Counted from the first letter of the stretch, positions 9,075-19,184 are shown. The stretch is 64,000 nt of DNA from Pseudomonas sp. QS1027 (GCF_002814235.1 NZ_PHSU01000007.1:1-64000); one strand, 5' to 3'. A program made the numbers and translations. The notes: generated by a model from the sequence alone, not told the origin.

Positions 9075-11742
9075 AATCAGCCGCGCCGCGTTATTCGGCA
9101 AACTCAACAGCGTCGCCTACAAGGCCATCGAAGCCGCCACGGTATTCTGCAAACTGCGGGGCAATCCGTATGTGGAACTGAGCCACTGGCTGCACCAGCT
9201 GCTGCAATTGCAGGACTCGGACCTGCACCGCCTGATCCGCCAGTTCAATCTCGAACCGGCGCGCCTGGCCCGTGACCTGACCGACGCCCTGGACCGCCTG
9301 CCACGGGGCTCGACCTCGATCACCGACCTGTCGTCCCACGTCGAAGAAGCGGTGGAACGCGGCTGGGTCTACGGCAGCCTGATGTTCGGCGAAAGCCAGG
9401 TGCGCACTGGCTACCTGGTGCTCGGCATCCTCAAGACCCCGAGCCTGCGCCATGTCCTGCTGGGGCTGTCGTCGGAGTTCGACAAGATCAAGGTCGAGGC
9501 CTTGAGCGAACGTTTTGACGAATACGTCGGCGACTCCCCGGAAAATAACCTGGGCGCCAGCGACGGCTTCAGCGCCGGTGCGGTGCCAGGCGAAGCCAGC
9601 GGCGCCATGGCCCCCAGCGCCATGGGCAAGCAGGAAGCCCTCAAGCGTTTCACCGTCGACCTGACCGAGCAGGCCCGCAGCGGCAAGCTCGACCCTATCG
9701 TCGGCCGCGATGAAGAGATTCGCCAGTTGGTGGACATCCTGATGCGTCGGCGCCAGAACAACCCGATCCTTACCGGCGAGGCCGGCGTCGGCAAGACCGC
9801 CGTGGTCGAAGGCTTCGCCCTGCGCATCGTTGCCGGCGACGTGCCGCCGGCCTTGAAGGATGTCGAACTGCGCAGCCTCGACGTCGGCCTGCTGCAAGCC
9901 GGCGCGAGCATGAAGGGCGAATTCGAACAGCGCCTGCGCCAGGTCATCGAAGACGTCCAGGCCTCGCCCAAGCCGATCATCCTGTTTATCGACGAAGCCC
10001 ACACCCTGGTCGGTGCCGGTGGCGCCGCCGGTACCGGTGACGCGGCCAACCTGCTGAAGCCGGCACTGGCTCGCGGCACCTTGCGTACCGTGGCCGCGAC
10101 CACCTGGGCCGAGTACAAGAAGCACATCGAGAAAGACCCGGCCCTGACCCGCCGTTTCCAGGTGGTGCAGGTCGCCGAGCCGTCGGAAGACAAGGCCCTG
10201 CTGATGATGCGCGGCGTCGCCTCGACCATGGAGAAACACCATCAGGTGCAGATTCTCGACGAAGCGCTGGAAGCTTCGGTGAAGCTGTCGCACCGCTATA
10301 TTCCGGCGCGCCAGTTGCCGGACAAATCCGTCAGCCTGCTGGACACCGCCTGCGCCCGGGTTGCCATCAGCCTGCATGCGGTGCCCGCCGAAGTGGATGA
10401 CAGCCGTCGGCGTATCGAAGCGCTGGAAATCGAGTTGCAGATCATTGCCCGCGAACATGCCATCGGCGTCGATACCACCGCGCGCCGCAACAACAGCGAG
10501 AACCTGTTGGGTGCCGAACGCGAACGCCTGGCCGAGCTGGAAGTGCGCTGGGCCGATGAGAAAGCCCTGGTGGACGAATTGCTCGCCACTCGCGCCGAGC
10601 TGCGCGCAAGCGCCGGCGTGGTGGACAGCGATATCGAGCTGGGCCACGCGCTGCGGGAAAAACTGGTCGATCTGCAACAGCGCCTCAGTGCCCTGCAAGG
10701 TGAAAGCCCGCTGATCCTGCCGACCGTGGACTACCAGGCGGTGGCCTCGGTGGTGGCCGACTGGACCGGCATTCCGGTGGGCCGCATGGCCCGCAACGAA
10801 CTGGAAACCGTGCTCAATCTCGACCAGCACCTGAAGAAACGCATCATCGGCCAGGACCACGCGCTGCGGATGATCGCCAAGCGCATCCAGACCTCCCGCG
10901 CCGGCCTCGACAACCCGAGCAAGCCGATCGGCGTGTTCATGCTCGCCGGCACCTCGGGCGTGGGCAAGACCGAAACCGCCCTGGCCCTGGCCGAAGCCAT
11001 GTACGGCGGCGAGCAGAATGTCATCACCATCAATATGAGCGAGTTCCAGGAAGCCCATACCGTTTCGACGCTCAAGGGCGCTCCGCCGGGCTACGTCGGC
11101 TATGGCGAAGGTGGCGTGCTGACCGAAGCGGTACGGCGCAAGCCTTACAGCGTGGTGTTGCTGGACGAGGTGGAAAAAGCCCACCCGGACGTGCACGAGA
11201 TCTTCTTCCAGGTGTTCGACAAGGGCGTGATGGAGGACGGCGAAGGCCGGGTGATCGACTTCAAGAACACCCTGATCCTGCTGACCACCAATGCCGGTAC
11301 CGAACTGATTTCGCACCTGTGCAAGGACGCCGGCAACGTGCCGGACCCGGAGGAGATCGCCAAGGCCTTGCGCCAACCGCTGCTGGAGATTTTCCCGCCG
11401 GCGCTGCTGGGGCGATTGGTGACCATTCCTTACTACCCGCTGAGCGACACCATGCTCAAGGCGATCACCCGCTTGCAGTTGGGGCGGATCAAGAAGCGCG
11501 TGGAAAACACCCACAAGGTGGCCTTCGATTTCGACGACGGAGTGGTGGACCTGATCGTTTCGCGCTGCACCGAGACGGAGAGCGGCGGCAGGATGATCGA
11601 CACCATCCTGACCAACAGCCTGCTGCCGGACATGAGCCGCGAATTCCTCACACGCATGCTCGAAGGCAAGGCGCTGGCGGGGGTGCGGATCAGTGAGCGG
11701 GATAACGAATTGCATTACCAGTTCAGCGACGCGGGCGCCTGA
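9067..11742 (+). CDS. clpV: T6SS sheath-recycling ATPase ClpV (TssH)
   Basis: AAA+ ATPase of the ClpB/Hsp100 class that disassembles contracted TssBC sheath. The 891-residue protein has an N-terminal Clp-N domain, a first Walker A GEAGVGKT near residue 238 with Walker B IILFIDEAH, a coiled middle region, and a second Walker A GTSGVGKT near residue 629 with VVLLDEVEKAHPD. Both ATPase modules look intact. AAGGAG precedes the start, which overlaps tssG. Confidence 0.95.
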   Translation: MGEISRAALFGKLNSVAYKAIEAATVFCKLRGNPYVELSHWLHQLLQLQDSDLHRLIRQFNLEPARLARDLTDALDRLPRGSTSITDLSSHVEEAVERGWVYGSLMFGESQVRTGYLVLGILKTPSLRHVLLGLSSEFDKIKVEALSERFDEYVGDSPENNLGASDGFSAGAVPGEASGAMAPSAMGKQEALKRFTVDLTEQARSGKLDPIVGRDEEIRQLVDILMRRRQNNPILTGEAGVGKTAVVEGFALRIVAGDVPPALKDVELRSLDVGLLQAGASMKGEFEQRLRQVIEDVQASPKPIILFIDEAHTLVGAGGAAGTGDAANLLKPALARGTLRTVAATTWAEYKKHIEKDPALTRRFQVVQVAEPSEDKALLMMRGVASTMEKHHQVQILDEALEASVKLSHRYIPARQLPDKSVSLLDTACARVAISLHAVPAEVDDSRRRIEALEIELQIIAREHAIGVDTTARRNNSENLLGAERERLAELEVRWADEKALVDELLATRAELRASAGVVDSDIELGHALREKLVDLQQRLSALQGESPLILPTVDYQAVASVVADWTGIPVGRMARNELETVLNLDQHLKKRIIGQDHALRMIAKRIQTSRAGLDNPSKPIGVFMLAGTSGVGKTETALALAEAMYGGEQNVITINMSEFQEAHTVSTLKGAPPGYVGYGEGGVLTEAVRRKPYSVVLLDEVEKAHPDVHEIFFQVFDKGVMEDGEGRVIDFKNTLILLTTNAGTELISHLCKDAGNVPDPEEIAKALRQPLLEIFPPALLGRLVTIPYYPLSDTMLKAITRLQLGRIKKRVENTHKVAFDFDDGVVDLIVSRCTETESGGRMIDTILTNSLLPDMSREFLTRMLEGKALAGVRISERDNELHYQFSDAGA

Positions 11743-11750
11743 TCCGACGT

Positions 11751-11843
11751 CTTCGCGGGCAAGCTCCGCTCCCACAGTGTCTGTGTCGTTCCCGTATTTT
11801 GTGTACGACAGAAGACCTGTGGGAGCGGAGCTTGCCCGCGAAG
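11751..11843. repeat. REPIN (inverted REP pair)
   Basis: Two inverted copies of TGTGGGAGCGGAGCTTGCCC (with the following GCGAAG) face each other across about 40 bases between clpV and vgrG. This is the typical Pseudomonas REP doublet, dispersed by RAYT transposases. It could also affect the clpV-vgrG transcript by forming a strong hairpin. Confidence 0.9.
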
Positions 11844-11880
11844 AGGCCCGCCCGAACACCACAATACCCAGAGATAACCC

Positions 11881-13812
11881 ATGCTATTCACCCAAGCCAC
11901 CCGCCTGGCCCAGATCAACAGCCCCCTCGGGCCGGATGTCCTGTTGCTCAAGGATTTCGGCGGCGGCGAGGAGCTGGGGCGGCTGTTCGACTACGAATTG
12001 CACCTGACCTCCAACGACGGCGCCCTGGACCTCAACCAGTTGCTCGGCAAGCCCATGAGCCTGTCGCTACAGGTCCAGGGCGGCCTGCGTTACTTCCACG
12101 GCATCGTCGCCCGTTGCAGCCAGAACGTCAGCCAGGGCCAGTTCGCCAGCTACTCGGTCACCCTGCGCCCCTGGCTCTGGCTGCTGACCCGCACCTCCGA
12201 CTGCCGGATCTTCCAGCACCAGAGCATCCCGCAGATCATCAAGCAGGTGTTCCGCGACCTGGGTTTCTCCGACTTCGAAGACGCCCTCAGCCAGCCCTAT
12301 CGCGAGTGGGAATACTGCGTCCAATACCGCGAAAGCAGCTTCGACTTCGTCAGCCGGCTGATGGAACAGGAAGGCATCTACTACTACTTCCGCCATGAAA
12401 AGGACCGCCACGTGCTGGTCCTCGCCGACGCCTACGGCGCCCACCACAGCGCCCCGGGCTACGAATCCCTGCCCTACTACCCGCCGGACGGCCAGCATCG
12501 CGAGCGCGATCACCTCAACGGTTGGCACCTGGCCCAGGAAGTCCAGCCCGGCTCCCTGGAACTCAACGACTATGACTTCCAGCGCCCCAGCGCACGGATC
12601 GACGTGCGCTCGGCCATGCCGCGCCCGCACACCGCCGGCGACTATCCGCTGTACGACTACCCCGGCACCTACGTGCAGAGCCAGGACGGCGAGCATTACG
12701 CACGCACCCGCATCGAAGCGATCCAGAGCCTGCATGAACGGGTCGAGCTCAACGGCAATGCCCGTGGTGTGGGTTCCGGGCACCTGTTCAGCCTCACCGG
12801 CTTCGGTCGCCAGGACCAGAACCGCGAATACCTGATCGTCGGCGCCCGTTACTACATCGCCCAGGAAAACCTGGAATCCGGCGCGACGGGGGCCGGCGCG
12901 CAGTTCGAAAGCAGCCTGAGCTGCATCGACGCGCAACAGAGCTTCCGCCCCCTGGCGAACACCGCGCGGCCCACCGTCAAAGGCCCGCAGACCGCCGTGG
13001 TGGTGGGCCCGGCCGGCGAGGAAATCTGGACCGACCAGTTCGGCCGGGTCAAGGTGCACTTCCACTGGGACCGCCACGACCAGTCCAACGAAAACAGCTC
13101 CTGCTGGATTCGCGTGTCCCAGGCCTGGGCCGGCAAGAACTGGGGCTCGATGCAGATTCCGCGGATCGGCCAGGAAGTCATTGTCAGTTTCCTCGAAGGC
13201 GACCCCGACCGGCCGATCATCACCGGCCGGGTCTACAACGCCGAACAGACGGTGCCCTACGACCTGCCCGCCAATGCCACCCAGAGCGGCATGAAAAGCC
13301 GTTCGAGCAAGGGCGGCACGCCGGCCAACTTCAACGAAATCCGCATGGAAGACAAGAAAGGCGCCGAGCAGCTGTATATCCATGCCGAGCGCAACCAGGA
13401 CATCGTGGTCGAGGTCGACGAGAGCCATGCGGTGGGCCACGACCGCAACAAGAGCGTGGGGCGCGACGAGACGGTGACTATCGGCTCGGTGCGCCTGCGG
13501 GCGGTCAAGGACGACGACATCCTGGTGGTGGGCCGCAAGAAGACCGACAGCATCAGCCAGAGCTATGTCATCGAGGTCGGCGAAAACCTGCGCCTGGTCT
13601 GCGGTGAAAGCGTGCTGGAACTGAATGCCAGCGGCCAGATCAACCTGAGCGGCGTGCAGATCAGCTTCCATGCCTCGGGCGACGCCGAGTTCAACACCGG
13701 CGGCACCCTGCACCTGAACAACGGCGGCGGCCCCGGCGCCGCGCCCGAAGGCCAAGGCGTCAAAGGCAGCATCGACGCCAGCGTCAACGCGATGTTCCCC
13801 AAGCCCAAATAA
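11881..13812 (+). CDS. vgrG: T6SS spike protein VgrG (TssI)
   Basis: VgrG trimers form the spike at the tip of the Hcp tube and carry PAAR effectors. The 643 residues cover the gp27/gp5-like fold: an N-terminal phage-tail-hub region, the marker stretch QFGRVKVHFHWDR (about residue 385 on) and GSMQIPRIGQEVIVSFLEGD, and a C-terminal beta-helix. There is no long catalytic extension, so this is a structural VgrG. It is followed directly by an Eag chaperone and a PAAR-Rhs effector, which are its likely cargo. Confidence 0.95.
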   Translation: MLFTQATRLAQINSPLGPDVLLLKDFGGGEELGRLFDYELHLTSNDGALDLNQLLGKPMSLSLQVQGGLRYFHGIVARCSQNVSQGQFASYSVTLRPWLWLLTRTSDCRIFQHQSIPQIIKQVFRDLGFSDFEDALSQPYREWEYCVQYRESSFDFVSRLMEQEGIYYYFRHEKDRHVLVLADAYGAHHSAPGYESLPYYPPDGQHRERDHLNGWHLAQEVQPGSLELNDYDFQRPSARIDVRSAMPRPHTAGDYPLYDYPGTYVQSQDGEHYARTRIEAIQSLHERVELNGNARGVGSGHLFSLTGFGRQDQNREYLIVGARYYIAQENLESGATGAGAQFESSLSCIDAQQSFRPLANTARPTVKGPQTAVVVGPAGEEIWTDQFGRVKVHFHWDRHDQSNENSSCWIRVSQAWAGKNWGSMQIPRIGQEVIVSFLEGDPDRPIITGRVYNAEQTVPYDLPANATQSGMKSRSSKGGTPANFNEIRMEDKKGAEQLYIHAERNQDIVVEVDESHAVGHDRNKSVGRDETVTIGSVRLRAVKDDDILVVGRKKTDSISQSYVIEVGENLRLVCGESVLELNASGQINLSGVQISFHASGDAEFNTGGTLHLNNGGGPGAAPEGQGVKGSIDASVNAMFPKPK

Positions 13813-13827
13813 CGAGATTCGCGAGCC

Positions 13828-14262
13828 ATGACCTACCGCCTCAATGAATTCCAGTTCGCCCTGCCCGAGAGCGAGCTGCTGGACGCCTCGATCAATATCC
13901 TCAAGTTCCCGGAGCTGGGGACTTCGCTGATCGTCAGCCGCAGCCAGCTGGCCGAAGGCGAGACCCTGCAAAGCAACTTCGACGCCCAGCTCAAGCGCCT
14001 GGAACAACAGGTCCAGGAACTGCGCTACCAGCCGGGCCAGGCCGTGCGCCTGGGGGCCGATCAGTCGGTGGACGGCATCGAGTTGCGTAGCCAGTTCAGC
14101 AAGGGTGCGGAGAAGGTCTTCCAGTACCAGCTCGCGCTGGTGTTGCCGGGCACCCGCAAGATGCTCGCCCTGAGCTACGTCAAGGCTGACAAGCTGGGGG
14201 ACGCTGAAGCGGCGCATTGGGCGACGATCAAGCAGTCCTTGCAGTTCGACCGGGTGGTGTGA
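13828..14262 (+). CDS. eagR: T6SS effector chaperone, Eag family (DUF1795/DcrB-like)
   Basis: The Eag (effector-associated gene) family binds the hydrophobic N-terminal helices of prePAAR effectors before loading on VgrG. The 144-residue protein fits the DUF1795/DcrB-like family in size and sequence (for example NEFQFALPES at the start). It lies 15 bases after vgrG and 12 bases before an Rhs effector that has the expected prePAAR and transmembrane segment. Only one Eag gene was found, although there are two Rhs effectors in the window. Confidence 0.85.
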   Translation: MTYRLNEFQFALPESELLDASINILKFPELGTSLIVSRSQLAEGETLQSNFDAQLKRLEQQVQELRYQPGQAVRLGADQSVDGIELRSQFSKGAEKVFQYQLALVLPGTRKMLALSYVKADKLGDAEAAHWATIKQSLQFDRVV

Positions 14263-14274
14263 CGGAAGCCGTGC

Positions 14275-17200
14275 ATGTCTGACGCACTGTGGGCCGCCCG
14301 GCTGGGCGATGGACTGTCCCATACCTCGATGATGGCCGATATCCTCGGCGGCGTGCTGGAGGTGGCGGCCAACGTCGCCATCGGCGCGCTGGCGACAGCT
14401 GCGGTAGTTGCCGCGACCGGGATCACGGTGGCAACCGGCGGGCTTGGGGCCTGTGTGCTCGGCGCGGTGGTCGGGGTCATTGTCGGCGTGGCGATGAGCA
14501 AGACCGGTGCCGACAAGGGCCTGAGCAAGATGTGCGAGGACATCGGCAACGGCCTCTTTCCGCCCACGGTGCAGGCGACGATTCTCAGCGGTTCCACCGA
14601 CACCCTGATCAACTCGATTCCAGCCGCCCGCGCCGCCGGTGCGGTGCCGTCCCATGTCGCTCCGGCGGGGACGCCCGAGAGCGAAGACGCCGCTCCCGCC
14701 GAGGGTGACAAGGCCGAGGAACCGGGCTTCCTCGATATGGCCAAGGGCTTTTTCTCGCAGATGTGGCGGCCCACGGTGGCGACTCCGGCCCCCGGCGCGG
14801 TGCCCAAGCCGCTGGACCTGGTGACCTGCATGAAGCATCCGCCGATGCCGCCGCAGTTTCTTGCCGAAGGTTCGGAAAAGGTCAGCATCAACGGGCAACC
14901 CGCCGTGCGCAGTGGCGATCGCAGCACCTGCGAGGCCACCGTGGTTTCGGCTGGGCTGATCTCGCCCAATGTCACCATCGGTGGCGGTTCGGTGGTGGTG
15001 CGCGAGATTCGCAGCGGCAAGACACCCGGCGTCGGATTGGCGATTACCGCGCTGATGATGCTCAAGGGCAGCAAAGGCAAGTTCCTCAGCAATCTGCCGT
15101 GCATGTTGCTGGCCGGGGTCAATTCCTTCGTTACCAGCCAGGCCATCGGTGCGCTGACCAACGCTATCGCGGGTTCGCCGAATCCGGTGCATGCCGCGAC
15201 GGGCGCCAAGGTGCTGGGCAGCGAGGACGAGCTGGACTTTGTCCTGCCCGGCATCCTGCCCATCGACTGGCAGCGTTTCTACAACAGTCGTGATGAACGT
15301 CGCGACACATTGCTCGGTACAGGCTGGAGCCTGCCCTATGAAGTCGGCGTGCGTATCGAGGTGCATCCCGAAGGCGGCGAGCGGCTGATCTATACCGATG
15401 AACAGGCGCGACGTATCGATATGGGCTCGATCCCGTTGGGCGGCGCGGTGTTCAGTCCGGGGGATGGTCTGGCGGTGCGGCGCAACGGTAACGGGCAACT
15501 GCTGATCGAGAGCGATGATGGTTTGTATCGCCTGTTCGAACCGACCCTGACCGATCCTTCGACCTTGCGCCTGAGCCAGTTGGGTGACCGCAACGACAAC
15601 CGAATCTATCTCGACTACGACGAGTCGGGGCGGCTGGTTCGGCTGCGCGATACCTTCGATCTTGTGCAGGTTGAATTGATCTACAGCGCCCAATGGCCCC
15701 GGCGTGTCGGTCAGGTCGAGCGCCTATACCCCGATCAACAGCGCGAAGTGCTGGTCAGCTACGACTACGACAGCAGCGGCGACCTGGCCGAAGTGCGTGA
15801 CCCTCCAGGCCAAGTGCAACGGCGCTTTGCCTACGATAACGGGCGACGGATGGTCGAGCATCAGTTGCCCACCGGGCTGCGCTGTTTCTATCAGTGGGCG
15901 CAAGTCGAGAACCTTGAGTGGCGAGTGACTCGGCACTGGACCGATGACGGCGACGAGTATGTATTCGACTACGACCTGAGCAACGGCATCACCCGTGTTA
16001 CTGACGGCTTGAAGCGTGGGAGTACCCGTCGCTGGAATCCGCAGCACCAGATCACCGAATACACCGACAACCTCGGCCACACCTGGCAATTCGAGTGGAA
16101 CGACGAGCGCCAGCTGCTCGGCGCCACCGATCCCCAGGGCGGGCGGCATCAGTTCAGCTACGACGAAGCGGGCAATCTCAGCGCCAGCGTCGATCCGCTG
16201 GGGCGCAGCGAGTCGACCTTGTGGTTGGAGCACTGGTCGTTGCCGCTGGTGGAGACCGACGCGACGGGCAACAGTTGGCAATACCGCTATGACCCACGCG
16301 GCAACTGCACTCACGAAACCGATCCGCTGGGGCAAGTCACCCAATACCGTTTCGATGCCCAGGGCCAGGTGGTCGAGATCATCGACGCCACGGGTAAAAG
16401 CAAAACCTTGCAGTGGAACGACCTGGGGCAGTTGATTCGCCATGTGGACTGCTCGGGAACCCCGACCACCTTCAGTTACGATCGGCGTGGTCACCTGCAA
16501 ACAGTCACCGATGCCCTCGGCGAACGCGTGACCTACCAGCACGATGCCCAGGGTCATCTGTTGCAGAGCCAGTTGCCGGATGGTCGTGTCGAACAGTACC
16601 TGCGCGACAGTAGCGGCCAACTTACCGGCTATGTCGATCCGGCCGGGCACAGCACGGGTTATCAATACGACCGGCGCGGCCAGGTGCGCCAACGCATCGA
16701 CGCCCATGGCCGGCAGGTGCAGTTCAGCTATGACACCTATGGGCGTTTGCAGGCGCTGACCAACGAAAATGGCGAGAGTTATCGCTTTGCCTGGGATGCC
16801 GGCGACCGCCTGACCGAACAACGCGATCTCGACGGCAGCGCTCGCTGTTATGCCTATGACGTGCTGGATAACGCGATTCGTGTGGAATACGTTCCGGCAC
16901 CGTTTGGCACTGGACTGGCGCTGGTACCGACGCAGCCTGTGGCGCCTATCGTTCATCAGTTGGAACGTGATGCGGTGGGTCGGCTGATCACCAAGCTCAC
17001 CGACGATGGGCGTACCGAGTACGACTACAACCCGCTGGACCAACTCACCGCCATCACCTTTACCGACAACGACGCTAACGAACAAAAGCTTGGCTTCGCC
17101 TATGACGCCCTGGGCCAGTTGCTGGAAGAACAGAGCTCGGCGGGCAGCCTGCAGCATCACTACGATGAGTTGGGCAATCTGATCCAGACGCAGTTGCCGG

Positions 17201-18720
17201 ATGGGCGTTGGCTGAATCGGCTGTATTACGGCAGCGGCCATCTGCACCAGATCAATCTGGACGGCCGGGTTATCAGCGATTTCGAGCGTGATCGCCTGCA
17301 CCGCGAGGTGTTGCGCACTCAGGGCCAGCTCAGCACACGTAGTGAGTACGACCGGGTTGGACGCCTACGTTCACGCTTGCGTCGCCCTTCCAGTCAACCG
17401 TCGGCACTGCCGGCCCCCGCGCAGAAGCATTTCGACTACGACCCCAGCGACAATCTGATCGGCCGCCTTGACCGCCAGCCACGGGGCGACCAACGCCAGC
17501 TGCTGCATTACGACGCGACGGGCCGGATCATCGCCAGCCAGGACAGCGTGCAGGGCCAAAGCGAAACCTTCGCCTACGATGCCGCTGCAAACCTGTTGGA
17601 CGGCCCATCAGCAAGCGCTGGGCTGGTGGTGCACAACAAGCTGCTGACCTATCAGGACAAGCGTTATCGCTACGATGGGTTTGGGCGGATGATCGAGAAG
17701 CGCAGCGGTAGTCATCGGGTGCAGCGCTTTGCTTATGACGCCGAACACCGGCTGATCGAGGTGCGCAACCAGGACGGTGCGCGGGAAACCGTTGTGCGCA
17801 TGACCTACGATCCGCTGGGGCGGCGTACCGGCAAGACCGAGCACGACAACCACGGCTATCCGCTGGGCGAAACGCACTTTACCTGGGATGGCCTGCGCTT
17901 GTTGCAGGAACACCGCAATAGCCAGACCAGCCTGTATCTGTATGCCAACGACGGTTATGAACCGCTGGCCCGGGTCGATGGCAATGGCGCATTGCAGAAG
18001 GTCCGTTACTACCACAACGACCTCAATGGCCTGCCCGAGCAACTGACCGAAGCGGATGGCGCGACAGTGTGGCAAGCCCGGTATCGGGTCTGGGGCAACA
18101 CCCTTGAGGAGATACGCGAGCCATATTACATCGAGGAACAGAACCTGCGATTCCAGGGTCAGTACCTGGACCGGGAGACGGGGCTGCACTACAACACGTT
18201 CCGGTTCTATGATCCGGATGTGGGGCGGTTTACGACGCCGGATCCGATTGGGCTCGCTGGCGGGATCAATTTATATGCCTATGCGCCGAACCCCACAGGC
18301 TATGCTGACCCCTTAGGTCTAAGCTGCGGCTCGCCAAAAGGCTTTGCCAGAAAAAATACGATCACCAAAAGATGGGTTGGAAAGCTGTCGGGGAAAAAAC
18401 CTGCTGACGTCGATGGATATCTAACAGCCCGAGGCTGGACAAAAACCTACCCACAGGCAGGCCGCCCCGACGCCATTCAACACGTTCAATATTCCCGCAC
18501 CACAAAATCCGGCGCCACCTATAAGCTCGACTACCATCCAGGCGGTAGCTCAACCCAACCTAATATCCATGGAAACGATTACTGGAAAGTGTATAAAGTC
18601 AATAAATCCGGAGAAGATGTCGTGTTCGGCAGGATTGGGCACGGTAACTTCCAGAATTACGACTTGATCAAAGATTCCCCAGTGTATGTGAATGGCAATT
18701 TAATGAATGGCGGACTTTAA
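14275..18720 (+). CDS. rhsA: T6SS Rhs effector 1 (prePAAR-TM-PAAR-Rhs-toxin)
   Basis: A 1481-residue Rhs effector. In order: prePAAR motif AARLGDGLSHT (7-17), a hydrophobic block (about 28-75), a PAAR domain (about 180-245, with conserved C185 and H188), a second hydrophobic block (about 252-302), the YD-repeat Rhs cage, and the core end motif DPIGLAGGINLYAYAPNP followed by DPLGL at 1345-1349, where autoproteolysis is known in this family. The last 132 residues are the toxin tip, which I cannot assign; it contains YKLDYHPGG and HGNDYWKVYKV, reminiscent of nuclease-type tips. From about position 18310 the codons become AT-rich, unlike the core, a sign of tip exchange. It follows eagR closely and precedes its immunity gene. 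Confidence 0.92.
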   Translation: MSDALWAARLGDGLSHTSMMADILGGVLEVAANVAIGALATAAVVAATGITVATGGLGACVLGAVVGVIVGVAMSKTGADKGLSKMCEDIGNGLFPPTVQATILSGSTDTLINSIPAARAAGAVPSHVAPAGTPESEDAAPAEGDKAEEPGFLDMAKGFFSQMWRPTVATPAPGAVPKPLDLVTCMKHPPMPPQFLAEGSEKVSINGQPAVRSGDRSTCEATVVSAGLISPNVTIGGGSVVVREIRSGKTPGVGLAITALMMLKGSKGKFLSNLPCMLLAGVNSFVTSQAIGALTNAIAGSPNPVHAATGAKVLGSEDELDFVLPGILPIDWQRFYNSRDERRDTLLGTGWSLPYEVGVRIEVHPEGGERLIYTDEQARRIDMGSIPLGGAVFSPGDGLAVRRNGNGQLLIESDDGLYRLFEPTLTDPSTLRLSQLGDRNDNRIYLDYDESGRLVRLRDTFDLVQVELIYSAQWPRRVGQVERLYPDQQREVLVSYDYDSSGDLAEVRDPPGQVQRRFAYDNGRRMVEHQLPTGLRCFYQWAQVENLEWRVTRHWTDDGDEYVFDYDLSNGITRVTDGLKRGSTRRWNPQHQITEYTDNLGHTWQFEWNDERQLLGATDPQGGRHQFSYDEAGNLSASVDPLGRSESTLWLEHWSLPLVETDATGNSWQYRYDPRGNCTHETDPLGQVTQYRFDAQGQVVEIIDATGKSKTLQWNDLGQLIRHVDCSGTPTTFSYDRRGHLQTVTDALGERVTYQHDAQGHLLQSQLPDGRVEQYLRDSSGQLTGYVDPAGHSTGYQYDRRGQVRQRIDAHGRQVQFSYDTYGRLQALTNENGESYRFAWDAGDRLTEQRDLDGSARCYAYDVLDNAIRVEYVPAPFGTGLALVPTQPVAPIVHQLERDAVGRLITKLTDDGRTEYDYNPLDQLTAITFTDNDANEQKLGFAYDALGQLLEEQSSAGSLQHHYDELGNLIQTQLPDGRWLNRLYYGSGHLHQINLDGRVISDFERDRLHREVLRTQGQLSTRSEYDRVGRLRSRLRRPSSQPSALPAPAQKHFDYDPSDNLIGRLDRQPRGDQRQLLHYDATGRIIASQDSVQGQSETFAYDAAANLLDGPSASAGLVVHNKLLTYQDKRYRYDGFGRMIEKRSGSHRVQRFAYDAEHRLIEVRNQDGARETVVRMTYDPLGRRTGKTEHDNHGYPLGETHFTWDGLRLLQEHRNSQTSLYLYANDGYEPLARVDGNGALQKVRYYHNDLNGLPEQLTEADGATVWQARYRVWGNTLEEIREPYYIEEQNLRFQGQYLDRETGLHYNTFRFYDPDVGRFTTPDPIGLAGGINLYAYAPNPTGYADPLGLSCGSPKGFARKNTITKRWVGKLSGKKPADVDGYLTARGWTKTYPQAGRPDAIQHVQYSRTTKSGATYKLDYHPGGSSTQPNIHGNDYWKVYKVNKSGEDVVFGRIGHGNFQNYDLIKDSPVYVNGNLMNGGL

Positions 18721-18722
18721 AA

Positions 18723-19184
18723 GTGATCGATTTCACCGCAGACATAAAATCCATGTGCTCCATAGCAAACATCGCACTGGAAGAAAACATTTCCACCTAT
18801 ATTGACGAATTGTATGCAAGTCATAAAATCGAGATAAAAAAATACAATCTGCCGAACGGTGAAGTGAGATCAGCCTATGTAGTGGACGACATTGTTACAG
18901 TGGTTACCCTTCCTGATGGCAAAATATTCTCAATTGGTTGCAACCGTCATTATCAAGGACTCTACAAAGGAATACTTTCCACTGGCATGTCGTTTGCCCA
19001 AGTACAGAAGCTTACAAAACGCCAACGAATTTTCAATGGAGCCATTATTCTTGATGATGACTTTGGGGTTTCCTACACACTACCTTCCCCCTATGACGAG
19101 ATAGCCGATAGCGTTGCTGATATACCTCAAGAGTTAATGCTTGAAGAGATATATGTCTCTGATTTTTCATCTTGGCTTGGGTGA
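18723..19184 (+). CDS. Predicted immunity protein to Rhs effector 1
   Basis: A 153-residue protein starting at a GTG two bases after the Rhs1 stop. This position, directly after the toxin tip and with the same AT-rich composition, marks it as the cognate immunity gene. No signal peptide or membrane segment is visible, so it should act in the cytoplasm. It has a negatively charged C-terminus (many D/E in the last 40 residues), often seen in proteins that cover a basic nuclease site. I do not assign a named immunity family. Confidence 0.75.
   Translation: MIDFTADIKSMCSIANIALEENISTYIDELYASHKIEIKKYNLPNGEVRSAYVVDDIVTVVTLPDGKIFSIGCNRHYQGLYKGILSTGMSFAQVQKLTKRQRIFNGAIILDDDFGVSYTLPSPYDEIADSVADIPQELMLEEIYVSDFSSWLG

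Noticed and set aside
9091..11862. A 923-codon open frame on the minus strand
   Set aside because: Antisense to clpV, without any recognisable domain or start signal.
12067..15693. A 1208-codon open frame on the minus strand
   Set aside because: It runs antisense through vgrG, eagR and rhs1, which have clear domains. Long antisense frames are common in GC-rich DNA.
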